Positions 1 to 7,859 of a stretch of 64,000 nt of DNA are shown piece after piece (position 1 is the stretch's first letter; the number at the start of each line of letters is the position of its first letter). The stretch is from Mesostigma viride (Eukaryota; Streptophyta; Mesostigmatophyceae; Mesostigmatales; Mesostigmataceae), in contig RPFO01001628.1 of assembly GCA_009746045.1 (NCBI GenBank), positions 45,351-109,350 of the forward strand, in the 5' to 3' direction. A program made the translations under genes and the position numbers. The notes below the pieces were generated by a model, which was given only the letters and a program-made list of their open reading frames with translations, was not told where the DNA came from and did not search any database.

Positions 1-132
1 TATAACCGGATAGGGTTTGCTGGCTAAGACATAAACCAGTGGTGGGCCAGCTCCGACAGCAGTTCTCTGTGTTCACCTTATCCCAAGCTCAACGTGACCG
101 ACCGCCATAGCTGAGCCGGTCGGGCTTTAACT
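1..132 (+). repeat. E1 5' LTR, distal part
   Basis: Identical over 130 bp to 6707-6836 (bases 1-2 differ). The repeat stops exactly after CTTTAACT, where the two copies diverge (TGTATT here, GGCTTA downstream). This sets the LTR end, which is AACT rather than the usual CA. The rest of the LTR lies left of the window. Confidence 0.85.
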
Positions 133-144
133 TGTATTCATAAA
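133..144 (+). promoter_or_regulatory. Putative self-complementary primer-binding site of E1
   Basis: The 12 nt immediately after the LTR are an exact reverse complement of 6141-6152, shortly before the 3' LTR. A normal tRNA primer site would begin with TGG here and does not. Element B has the same arrangement with an unrelated 11-nt sequence. Pairing between the two sites in the RNA could prime or circularise reverse transcription; that role is inferred. Confidence 0.4.
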
Positions 145-151
145 AATCCCG

Positions 152-1330
152 ATGGCTTCCGGTACACGGAGCCGCACGGGCGAACACACAGATACGCCAA
201 GTGGCGAGGCCGCAGGGTCCGTCCTGCCACGCTTTAGTGCGGACGAGGCCACGAGGTTGATGCAAACCCTCGTGGCGCAACCTGAACTGGCCAAGCAGTT
301 CAAGCATCTCATGCTGGCTGCTGACGATGCACTAAATCGCGGCCCTCTCAAGCAAACGGAGGTGCCCGCTGATCTACCGGCCGACTATACGGCGGACGAC
401 GCAGCAGATTTTCTAGCTGCTCTCAAGCGTCTGCGCGATGGACGCGCAGACAAAGATTCGGAGCTGATTGGCAAGTTCCGTGCAGTATTCTGCAGTACAA
501 CAAAGCACCCAAACATTGCCAATCTAGTTCGCATTGCGGACGACAACAAACAAACCTGGGAAGTTTTTTACAACGGTCTAGATGCCCACTTGTCGCGGTC
601 TAAGGAAGAGGCCGACGAGCAAGCCTTCAACGACTTCGAGGGCTATGCAGTTAATAAGGCAAATTTGCCCGGGGCAGCACGTGATTTCCAGGTCTTCGTG
701 CACAAGCATAAGCTGCTAGATACTCTCAAGCCCATTTTCCTGTGCAATCGATTTCTCAAGAAATGCGACCTGTCGTCGGATGTGCATCTGACCATAGCGA
801 CGGAACTCAAAAAGAAGAGTGCCGTCAGTTTCGACGAGGGCATGCTGTATTTGATCTCATGCTTCAAGAGTGCGCAGTCCAAGCCGGCTGCCTCGGCTGC
901 TCTGCCATCCCTGCGCAAGGTGGATACCGGCGTGTCTTCTTCTTCAGGCGCAGAGGCCCCCATTACGCGGTCGGAGCTTACGGCCATCCTGAAAAAGGTC
1001 GTCGGCCACGGCAACAACGGGGGCCAGCGAGGGCGCAAGCGCGGGCATGGTGGCGACGCCAAGCAGGGTGATAATCCCCCGGCCAAGCGGCAGCAGGGGG
1101 CGTCTACTGACCGCAAGCAACGCTGTGAGCGCTGCTTCGGACGTCGCCATGTCCGGGATGACTGCCGAGTTCGCCCGGACCTGGAGGCTGGAGCTCGAGG
1201 ACAACCTTTGCCGCAAGTGCCACGACGTTCTGCGTGGTCACAGCGTGGAGGCGTGCAAGGCCAAGCGCATCGTCGTCCACGGCACACGCGAGGAGTGGGC
1301 AGAGCGACGGGCAGCACGAAAGTCAGGTGA
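152..1330 (+). CDS. E1 Gag-like nucleocapsid protein
   Basis: A 392-residue ORF whose ATG lies 20 bp after the LTR end. It has an N-terminal low-complexity stretch, a helical capsid-like middle, a basic GQRGRKRG-type patch and a CCHC zinc knuckle, CERCFGRRHVRDDC, at nt 1124-1165 (CX2CX4HX4C). It would coat the element RNA and build virus-like particles. The last ~50 residues after the knuckle look like out-of-frame read-through: a second knuckle-like motif lies in the next frame at 1209-1256. This implies either a programmed +1 frameshift into pol or a small indel between about 1165 and 1205. Assignment as Gag rests on position and zinc knuckle; the capsid part was not matched to a named family. 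Confidence 0.75.
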   Translation: MASGTRSRTGEHTDTPSGEAAGSVLPRFSADEATRLMQTLVAQPELAKQFKHLMLAADDALNRGPLKQTEVPADLPADYTADDAADFLAALKRLRDGRADKDSELIGKFRAVFCSTTKHPNIANLVRIADDNKQTWEVFYNGLDAHLSRSKEEADEQAFNDFEGYAVNKANLPGAARDFQVFVHKHKLLDTLKPIFLCNRFLKKCDLSSDVHLTIATELKKKSAVSFDEGMLYLISCFKSAQSKPAASAALPSLRKVDTGVSSSSGAEAPITRSELTAILKKVVGHGNNGGQRGRKRGHGGDAKQGDNPPAKRQQGASTDRKQRCERCFGRRHVRDDCRVRPDLEAGARGQPLPQVPRRSAWSQRGGVQGQAHRRPRHTRGVGRATGSTKVR

Positions 1331-1687
1331 GAGCACGCTCGATACCCCTTCTTTTGCTCAATGCGTCACGCTGAACCGGGCCGTCGTAGAGCCTGACGTC
1401 GTTCCTAAAAGCAACGTGACTGCATCCTCTGTCTCCTTCCGTGATGTGCTCACGCAATCTGTTGATGCTGCTCTGGCTCTGTCGCGCCAGGATCACGTGC
1501 TTCCTGAGCACGGGTCTACAATGCGTGACCTAGGCAATGTGGTGTCTTCTAGGTCGGGTGTGTACAACGCCGAGCGACCAAGCACTACTGCAGCACCCCA
1601 GCTAGATACTGGGGCGGTTGGGCCTATGAGGAATGTTGTGACAGTGCAAGAGAATGCTGGGCGGGCAGATGTTCTCGGTACACACCA
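1047..1687 (+). CDS. E1 gag-pol junction, 5' part of pol (interrupted by FB1)
   Basis: This frame is +1 relative to gag and overlaps its 3' end. It carries a second zinc-knuckle-like motif CRKCHDVLRGHSVEAC (CX2CX6HX4C) at 1209-1256, then a stretch with no recognisable domain up to the FB1 insertion. Past 1687 the ORF reads into FB1 and stops at 1742. If FB1 (1688-2569) and one CACCA copy are removed, this frame continues directly into the integrase ORF after 2574 without a stop, so the two were one gene before the insertion. The real start is uncertain: translation may come by frameshift from gag rather than from the ATG at 1047. Confidence 0.6.
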
Positions 1688-1893
1688 AGTTACGTTAAAT
1701 AGTGCCGGAACCTTTTGCCGCCTGAGGCAAATCGGTCCGTAACACTATTTTGCCCGGAATAACCACTTCCGAGCACCCAAGTTAATTCGGCCGAATTAAC
1801 TTGGGTGCTCGGAAGTGGTTATTCCGGGCAAAATAGTGTTACGGACCGATTTGCCTCAGGCGGCAAAAGGTTCCGGCACTATTTAACGTAACT
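1688..1893. repeat. FB1 palindrome 1 (206 bp, perfect)
   Basis: Centre of symmetry lies between 1790 and 1791 (GTTAATTCGG / CCGAATTAAC). The arms run outward to AGTTACGTTAAATAG at the left and its complement at the right. It is identical to palindromes 2 and 3. Confidence 0.95.
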
Positions 1894-2025
1894 AAAACCT
1901 GGCCTCATGGAGGGGGGACGAAGAGCCCGAGACATCCGCCTAGGCCGCTGAGCACGCACCACTAAATGCGCCGGAACTGCCTCAGTGAGGATTCGAACCC
2001 CTGACCTCCAAGGTGCACAGGTTTT
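1894..2025 (-). repeat. FB1 spacer 1 with tRNA-like B-box
   Basis: 132-bp spacer, repeated identically at 2232-2363. On the minus strand it carries GGTTCGAATCC (plus 1989-1999), an exact match to the tRNA T-arm/RNA polymerase III B-box consensus, within a nearly complete T-arm and acceptor-like 3' segment. No matching 5' half was found, so it is not a tRNA gene. It begins AAAACCTG and ends CAGGTTTT, so its two ends are complementary directly next to the palindromes. Confidence 0.6.
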
Positions 2026-2231
2026 AGTTACGTTAAATAGTGCCGGAACCTTTTGCCGCCTGAGGCAAATCGGTCCGTAACACTATTTTGCCCGGAATAA
2101 CCACTTCCGAGCACCCAAGTTAATTCGGCCGAATTAACTTGGGTGCTCGGAAGTGGTTATTCCGGGCAAAATAGTGTTACGGACCGATTTGCCTCAGGCG
2201 GCAAAAGGTTCCGGCACTATTTAACGTAACT
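2026..2231. repeat. FB1 palindrome 2 (206 bp, perfect)
   Basis: Same sequence as palindromes 1 and 3. Because spacers lie on both sides, its inverted symmetry extends 8 bp further each way (CAGGTTTT/AAAACCTG). Confidence 0.95.
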
Positions 2232-2363
2232 AAAACCTGGCCTCATGGAGGGGGGACGAAGAGCCCGAGACATCCGCCTAGGCCGCTGAGCACGCACCAC
2301 TAAATGCGCCGGAACTGCCTCAGTGAGGATTCGAACCCCTGACCTCCAAGGTGCACAGGTTTT
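2232..2363 (-). repeat. FB1 spacer 2
   Basis: Identical to spacer 1, with the B-box-like sequence at 2327-2337. The exact tandem repetition of spacer plus palindrome points to recombination or template switching between palindromes. Confidence 0.9.
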
Positions 2364-2569
2364 AGTTACGTTAAATAGTGCCGGAACCTTTTGCCGCCTG
2401 AGGCAAATCGGTCCGTAACACTATTTTGCCCGGAATAACCACTTCCGAGCACCCAAGTTAATTCGGCCGAATTAACTTGGGTGCTCGGAAGTGGTTATTC
2501 CGGGCAAAATAGTGTTACGGACCGATTTGCCTCAGGCGGCAAAAGGTTCCGGCACTATTTAACGTAACT
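2364..2569. repeat. FB1 palindrome 3 (206 bp, perfect)
   Basis: Identical to the other two copies. Its right end AACT is followed by CACCA, the right target-site duplication. Confidence 0.95.
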
Positions 2570-2574
2570 CACCA

Positions 2575-3829
2575 CCCTAGTGTGGATCTTCACATTGGCA
2601 AGGTGCTCACACGGGCGGCCTTTCGTGCAGCCTCTGAAGCTGCCCAGTTAGCCAATGTCACTACCCCAGTAGTCACCCCACCTGTTGAGAACCCTGACAA
2701 TGCCACTGCACCTCAGGCTGTCACCCTGAAACTGTTAGCATACCAGATGCACCGTGCATACGGGCATGAGGCCCAAGCCGAGGTAGAGGGGGCACACATG
2801 TTGGGGGCACCTTTATACAACGAGCTGAAGAATGTGCGTGCTCAGTGTCCTGCCTGCATCAAGATCAGGAAGAAGTCGCGTAGGCGGCATGCCAAGACTC
2901 CACCCTTGGAGCGAGGGTACCTTGTGGGGGATGTCATGCACATGGAAGGGGGGGACACCTATTTCATAGTCAAGGATAGGTTCAGCAAGGTCACCTACAT
3001 TGAGCCGCTGCCCCACATGTATGAGGCTGACCTGCACAGGGCTATCAAGATCAGCCTGGCTTTCTTTCATCCCGTAGTGGAGCTCATGCTAGACCAGCAG
3101 TTCCGCTGTGTGCAAGGTTTGCCGGGGATGGAGGCCGTGGTCATCGTGGGGCGTGAGGATCACGGCAATATGGGCATGATAGATCGCACTGTAAGCTATG
3201 TCAAGACTGTGGCAGCCAAGCGACAGGATAACCCACATGGCAAATCCTACGCGGTCAAGACGGCGTGGTGCAAGGAGCTCATGCATGTGTGCAACCATAG
3301 GCACGTGCTTGATGTCAAGGGCTTTGGGCTAGTCACGCCTCGGGGGCTGTCAGCGGGCACCTACTCACCCGAGGTAGTAGAGGCATACCAGCAGCATCTA
3401 CAGGATACCGCCGCCAAGCTGCGGCTCAAGGATGCCACGCTGCCTGATTTGTCTAGCGCTTTTGAGGTCGGGCAGTTGGTCATGTTCCACAAGGAGAGCT
3501 CGCCCAGCGGCAAACGGGGCACCATGCAGGGGCCTGGGGCCATCACAAAGTTAGACTGGCCGCTGCGGGTCATAGACATAGAGTGGAATGATCGGGTGTA
3601 TAGGGTACCATGGGCATCGGTGGCAGGCTATAAGCAAGGGGATAGCATGGAGAGTGAGCTGGCAGCCAACAGGGCACTGGGGTGGGTAGTGAAGGATAAT
3701 GCGCCTGTCGTAGCATCTGAGGTGGTACCCCACGGGTCGCTCCCAGGGGCAGACACAGCTACACCCCCCCCTCCCCTGGGCCCCAATATGACCCCGTGGA
3801 TGGGTGGGATGAGGATGGGGTGGGTTTGA
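2575..3829 (+). CDS. E1 integrase region of pol
   Basis: The frame is open from 2575 right after the CACCA duplication; the first in-frame GTG is at 2582 and no true start is expected, because this is the continuation of pol. Counting from 2582, residues 57-92 hold an HHCC zinc-binding motif (HRAYGH then CPAC). A DDE-type core follows: the first Asp in GDVMHMEGGDTYF, the second in LMLDQQF, the Glu in GREDHGNMG. A basic C-terminal region follows with a WNDRVYRVPW segment. It would insert the cDNA, probably making the 5-bp duplications seen for this lineage. The ORF ends 34 nt inside the next one, which is in the -1 frame, just after a run of eight C at 3764-3771: a candidate slippage site or an indel. 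Confidence 0.75.
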
Positions 3830-6114
3830 CGGGACCTAGTGCACGTAGTGACTCACCTCCTGTGCTAGCCACGGATAATGTGGGAGGCCCGCCTAGCGTG
3901 GCCTCGCCGGAGGGTCAGGGTCCTGCCCATGCGCCTCGCCCACCTAGGGACCTGGCTTCAACGGTCACGGCCTTGTGGCGTGCTCAGGCGCTTAAAGCGA
4001 AAGCTGCATCAGGGGTGGCTCAGGTCAAAACTCTCTCACAGGGGGTCAGGCCGGTTAAGTCAGCCTTGTTTCCTACGTGTAGACCGTGGCAGCTGGTGGC
4101 TGTGGACACGCAAGCATCCGTGTCTATTATCTCTCGTCGGGCAGCCACCCTGTATCCAGTGCTAGAGTCGCCGTACAAATCGGTGACCGACTTTGCAGGC
4201 ACTTCGGCATATCAAGTTACCGGGATGGTGGTGCTGCCGGTGTTGGGCATTGACACGCCGTTTCACGTCGTGGATGGCTACGAGGATGTGGCCTTGCTGG
4301 GCGAACCTTTCGTATCATACCCGGGGTTCTCAGTGTCCGCTGACTTGCTGTCAGTCGCGGGGGTGGGCAGCATCCCGCTTCGCGAGTACCACGCTCCATT
4401 GGGGGTGGTGGTCGGGCAGCCCGGCGTCGTGCGGCGCTTACCGATGGCGGCGTTTTCCACACCGCCGCTCGTCCAGTCCATCATTCAGCCTCAGGATTGG
4501 CACCCGCGCAGCTTCGGCCTCCACTCACACTCACTGGCGGCGGATAGCCCTGTGACGTGGGAGCAACTTGTCCTGGACTGTCAAGATCCTCTCAAGTTTG
4601 CTTTGTGGCGCGACGCGTTCATTCGAGCCAAGGAGCAGTGGCGAGAGCGCGAGGTCTACCGAGGATTGGAGAGTGTGCCAGCCGGGGCCACGCGGTTGCG
4701 GTTGAAGTTCGTGCTCACCTACAAGCCGGACGAGACCAACTCTTCGGTGGTGTTCCGGGTAAGGCCCGTGGTCACGGAGACGAAGGGGTCCTCCCCGCTG
4801 GACGCCAAGGATCTTTATACCCCTGGGCTCAACCATGTTTCGCATCGGCTACTGACGGTCATCTACTTGGGCAAGCGGAACGCGGGCAAGGACTACGGGA
4901 TGTGGTGCGGTGACTTTCAGCGGGCATTCCTCCACAGCGACGCTGGGGTCGCGCAGCAAACATGGCAAGGCACCCGCTACGTGGTGAAGGTCCCGGTGGT
5001 CTGGCAGGATGGCACCATTGGCAGCGAGTATATCGAGCTGTTGACAGGGGTGGAGGGGCTGCAGAGCTCTCCCATCATCTTCCGCATTTCCGCGGAGGAG
5101 GTCTTGCAGAGCTTAGGGGCCACGTACCATCGCGCTGATCCTAACTTCTTTGTGGTCCCCACCGGCGTCCCTGGCGAGCCAGCCCTCTTCGTGTGGCATG
5201 GCGATGACTTCAAGCTGGTGGCACCTCGCACCTTTGCTACCCAGTTTCTTGCTGCAGTGGCGGCTAAGTTTCCCCTGGGCAGGGCGGTGGATCATGAGGA
5301 GGGTAAACCCGTGGTGTTTTGCGGCGTGCAGTCTACGTTGCAGCGGGATTCGCGTTCTGGCGAATGGGTCATGCACATGCAGGATAGCCGCAACTATGTG
5401 GTTGACCTGCTGGCCGACCTCCCGTCCCCGCTGTTGGCAACCCATGGGCCCTCGGTTAAGGGCAAGCTCGGGTGGTTGGCGGACACGGTGGCACCTGATT
5501 TGGCGGTGCTCGCTCGCCTGCCCGATGATGTGCTGGAAGGACTAGGGTCCATTCATGTTCGGCGGCAGCTGGCCATGACGCCCGGCATTGTGCTTCGTGG
5601 GCTCGATTGCTCACAGCCGGTGCACCTCGAGATAGTGACGGATGCTAATCTAGAGACGCGCACAGTCAGCCAAGTGCGGGCCCGCATGGGGGCGCTGTTC
5701 TTTATCAGCAATGAGGGCCAGCCTGGCATGTTGTTAGATTGGTACTCGCGCTTGCACAGCCGCATTGCCACTAGCCCCAACACGGCTGAATGCCGGGGCA
5801 TTGTTTCAGCTATCTCACATGGCATGTGGCTGCGGTACTTGCTGGGTTGGGTATTTGGCTCGTGTGGGTTCACTCTTCACTGGACTAGCACGGTGCACAC
5901 TGACTCACAAAGTTGTTTGGCCTTCCTTGACAATCCCTATGCGCGGTCACAGGACGTTGATTACCTCGTACTCGCTGAGGCGGCCTCCTGCGTCACGCGT
6001 CTCCAGCACATCGCGGATGAACTCAATCCCGCGGATGCACTCACCAAGGAGGCGCGGGAGGCTGCCCCGCAGTACGCAGTGTTGCGCAAGCGCATGACGA
6101 TGCAACACCCGTGA
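3796..6114 (+). CDS. E1 protease-like, reverse transcriptase and RNase H
   Basis: 772 residues, opening at a GTG; it is probably reached by -1 frameshift from the integrase ORF. Residues ~103-175 look like a retropepsin: VDTQASVSIIS, then DVALLGEPF. The usual catalytic Gly of DTG/DSG is Gln, so activity is uncertain. The RT domain follows, with RLKFVLTYKPDE, a GDFQRAFLHSD block, GLQSSPIIF, and the catalytic box WHGDDF at nt ~5194-5211 (copia normally has YVDD). RNase H follows with IVTDANLETRT (~613), NTAECRGI (~660), HTDSQSC (~700) and the ADALTKE motif typical of copia RNase H ends. Element B has the same domains in the same order. Confidence 0.85.
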   Translation: MDGWDEDGVGLTGPSARSDSPPVLATDNVGGPPSVASPEGQGPAHAPRPPRDLASTVTALWRAQALKAKAASGVAQVKTLSQGVRPVKSALFPTCRPWQLVAVDTQASVSIISRRAATLYPVLESPYKSVTDFAGTSAYQVTGMVVLPVLGIDTPFHVVDGYEDVALLGEPFVSYPGFSVSADLLSVAGVGSIPLREYHAPLGVVVGQPGVVRRLPMAAFSTPPLVQSIIQPQDWHPRSFGLHSHSLAADSPVTWEQLVLDCQDPLKFALWRDAFIRAKEQWREREVYRGLESVPAGATRLRLKFVLTYKPDETNSSVVFRVRPVVTETKGSSPLDAKDLYTPGLNHVSHRLLTVIYLGKRNAGKDYGMWCGDFQRAFLHSDAGVAQQTWQGTRYVVKVPVVWQDGTIGSEYIELLTGVEGLQSSPIIFRISAEEVLQSLGATYHRADPNFFVVPTGVPGEPALFVWHGDDFKLVAPRTFATQFLAAVAAKFPLGRAVDHEEGKPVVFCGVQSTLQRDSRSGEWVMHMQDSRNYVVDLLADLPSPLLATHGPSVKGKLGWLADTVAPDLAVLARLPDDVLEGLGSIHVRRQLAMTPGIVLRGLDCSQPVHLEIVTDANLETRTVSQVRARMGALFFISNEGQPGMLLDWYSRLHSRIATSPNTAECRGIVSAISHGMWLRYLLGWVFGSCGFTLHWTSTVHTDSQSCLAFLDNPYARSQDVDYLVLAEAASCVTRLQHIADELNPADALTKEAREAAPQYAVLRKRMTMQHP

Positions 6115-6199
6115 GCCACACAGGGTTACGGCTCGGGCGCTTTATGAATACAGCCATAACTCACCCTGTGTTGCTAGCATTCACGAATATCATGGTGGT
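6115..6199 (+). other. E1 3' untranslated region with complement of the primer-site region
   Basis: Non-coding. TTTATGAATACA at 6141-6152 is the exact reverse complement of 133-144, the first bases after the 5' LTR. No clear polypurine tract is visible. Confidence 0.5.
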
Positions 6200-6836
6200 A
6201 GTTTTTTTGCTTGTCCTGACCATACCCTAGCCACGTTGGACGGTGCCTTGGGCCCGTCGGCGGGTCACTGGTCCTAATAAATGGGTCACCTTTTGTCTGG
6301 TGGCATAGTTGTTTTTTTCTCGATACTTATTACATCACTATTCATGTGTGATCACAAGGGCGCGGGTCGATACCGTGGTGATTTTGACGGCCTTGAGGCC
6401 CCCTTGAGTTCCCTACCTTAGAGGGTTTTGTATGGTCTGCATTTGATGTAATTATTTTGATAATTAATCAAAGAACAAAAGAGTATGTCGGAGTTGAGTA
6501 ACTCTAGAGCCCTAGGATCTGGCTCTGAGTTCCCCATGTCCGTCCGCACGCCTTCCGCTAGCGTCCGCTCAGCCGCCGGCTATAATCCGGCGGTCCGATG
6601 CGGGCGACCGGTCTAAGGGCGGCGCCTAGGGCCGGCGCCACCTAGGCCCCAGTCCGGGGCCTTATCCGGGTCAGTACGGACGGCTAGCTTGTCCCACGGT
6701 TACGGCTAACCGGATAGGGTTTGCTGGCTAAGACATAAACCAGTGGTGGGCCAGCTCCGACAGCAGTTCTCTGTGTTCACCTTATCCCAAGCTCAACGTG
6801 ACCGACCGCCATAGCTGAGCCGGTCGGGCTTTAACT
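6200..6836 (+). repeat. E1 3' LTR (left border inferred)
   Basis: The right border at 6836 is fixed by divergence from the 5' copy. The left border cannot be measured because the 5' LTR is cut by the window. AGTT at 6200 is the best candidate, because element B and FB1/FB2 all use AGTT...AACT termini and the length (637 bp) is close to B's 616 bp. The true start could lie up to a few hundred bp away. Confidence 0.55.
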
Positions 6837-7126
6837 GGCTTAATGTTGCTAGTGTGCCCTGGCTGCTCGAGCCTGTCGCACGGCTGGCTGCGTCGAGGGC
6901 CGCCGCAGTCAGAGCATTGCCATTCCGTGCCGTCACCGTCTTCTGCGTGCCTGAAAATATGCGTACAGATGCCGTGCAGGACCTTGCCACATCGGCCGGC
7001 GCATTGGTGGTTTGCACCGGCCAAAAAATCTGCTTTCATGGCACCAGATTTCTTTCCTAGCACCCATTTCCTACAATCGTCCCCGGCATAACACAAATCA
7101 ATCAATTCCTCGATCCATGTCATCAC
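6782..7126 (-). pseudogene. Zinc-finger (PHD-like) ORF fragment truncated by E1
   Basis: A 114-residue minus-strand ORF with a Cys/His series CAGRCGKVLHGIC...H...WQCSDC, spaced like a PHD-type finger (CX3CX4HX2C ... WXCX2C). Its C-terminal third (downstream of about 6837) is E1 LTR sequence, so the original protein was cut by the insertion. No further domain and no obvious upstream exon. Could be a host chromatin-protein exon or part of a transposon protein. Confidence 0.3.
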
Positions 7127-7326
7127 TTCGGCTAATAATCAGCATCAGGCATAGTTCCCGTGGCTAGTGCCCATCATTCTTTCCACCTTGAGCGGGGCGA
7201 AGTCACGAATTCAAGCGCTAAGTGCATTTGAATCAAGCGGGAACTGGGTGACTCTACTGCTTGAAGACGTGCAGCTCCAAGGCATGCAATTGATGCAATG
7301 TATCAAAGATACGATACGCAAAGTTC

Positions 7327-7795
7327 AGGTGTTCAGGTGAAGACGTGAAGACGTGAAGACGTGAAGACGTGAAGACGTGGTGAAGACAGGTGAAGACGCG
7401 GTGAAGACGTGAAGACGTGAAGACGTGAAGACACGATACGGCAAGTTCAGGTGAAGTCACGAAGACGTGAAGACACGATACGGCACGTTCAGGTGAAGAC
7501 GTGAAGACGTGAAGACGTGAAGACGTGAAGCCGTGAAGCCGTGGTGAAGACAGGTGAAGACGCAGTGAAGACGTGAAGACGTGAAGACGTGCATGCAAGG
7601 TATCAAAGATACGATACGCCGCAAGTTCAGGTGAAGTCGTGAAGACGTGAAGACGTGAAGACGTGAAGACGTGAAGACGTGAAGACGTGAAGACGTGAAG
7701 ACGTGAAGACGTGAAGACGTGAAGACGTGAAGACGTGAAGACGTGAAGACGTGAAGACCAGGACTGTCACGTGAAGACTGGGACGTGAAGACAAG
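7327..7795. repeat. 8-bp tandem repeat GTGAAGAC
   Basis: Long array of the octamer GTGAAGAC, nearly perfect at 7635-7758 and more broken to the left, where short unique pieces (GATACGATACG-type) recur. Because 8 is not a multiple of 3, all minus-strand frames read as repeats of the same octapeptide family (HVFTSSRL). The long ORFs here are repeat artefacts, not genes. Confidence 0.95.
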
Positions 7796-7859
7796 TTGCA
7801 GCACTCGATCGGCCGCAGCAGTCGCACGCAGGTAGAAACGAGTATTGCTGCTTGAATCT

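Larger units (their letters stand above)
1688..2569. mobile_element. Foldback element FB1: three perfect palindromes with two identical spacers
   Basis: Order is palindrome (1688-1893), spacer (1894-2025), palindrome (2026-2231), spacer (2232-2363), palindrome (2364-2569). Each palindrome is 206 bp with 103-bp arms and no central loop; each spacer is 132 bp; the repeat period is 338 bp. Termini are AGTT...AACT. A 5-bp duplication CACCA flanks it (1683-1687 and 2570-2574), and it splits the E1 pol frame exactly. It encodes no credible protein, so it is non-autonomous. The palindrome-spacer-palindrome layout resembles LTR-internal-LTR of miniature retrotransposons (TRIMs), whose tandem forms are known, but perfectly palindromic LTRs are not something I recognise. 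FB2 is a diverged relative. Confidence 0.9.
1..6836 (+). mobile_element. Copia-like LTR retrotransposon E1 (5' end cut by window)
   Basis: A direct repeat pairs 3-132 with 6707-6836 at 130/130 identity; these are the distal parts of the two LTRs, so the element is nearly whole and young. Between them lie gag, an integrase-type ORF, a protease-like region, RT and RNase H, all on the plus strand. The order gag-INT-PR-RT-RH differs from classical copia (PR-INT-RT-RH) and gypsy (PR-RT-RH-INT). LTRs end in AACT rather than CA. No TGG-type tRNA primer site follows the 5' LTR; instead 133-144 is the exact reverse complement of 6141-6152. Pol is interrupted by FB1. The left target duplication lies outside the window. 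Confidence 0.85.

Noticed and set aside
1894-2025. A tRNA gene in the FB1 spacer
   Set aside because: Only a T-arm and acceptor-like 3' part is present; no matching 5' acceptor, D-arm or anticodon arm could be paired on either side, even when the palindrome is treated as an intron or the halves as permuted.
1688-2569. CRISPR array (regular repeats with equal spacers)
   Set aside because: Repeats are 206-bp palindromes, the two spacers are identical, there are no cas genes and the context is eukaryotic transposons.
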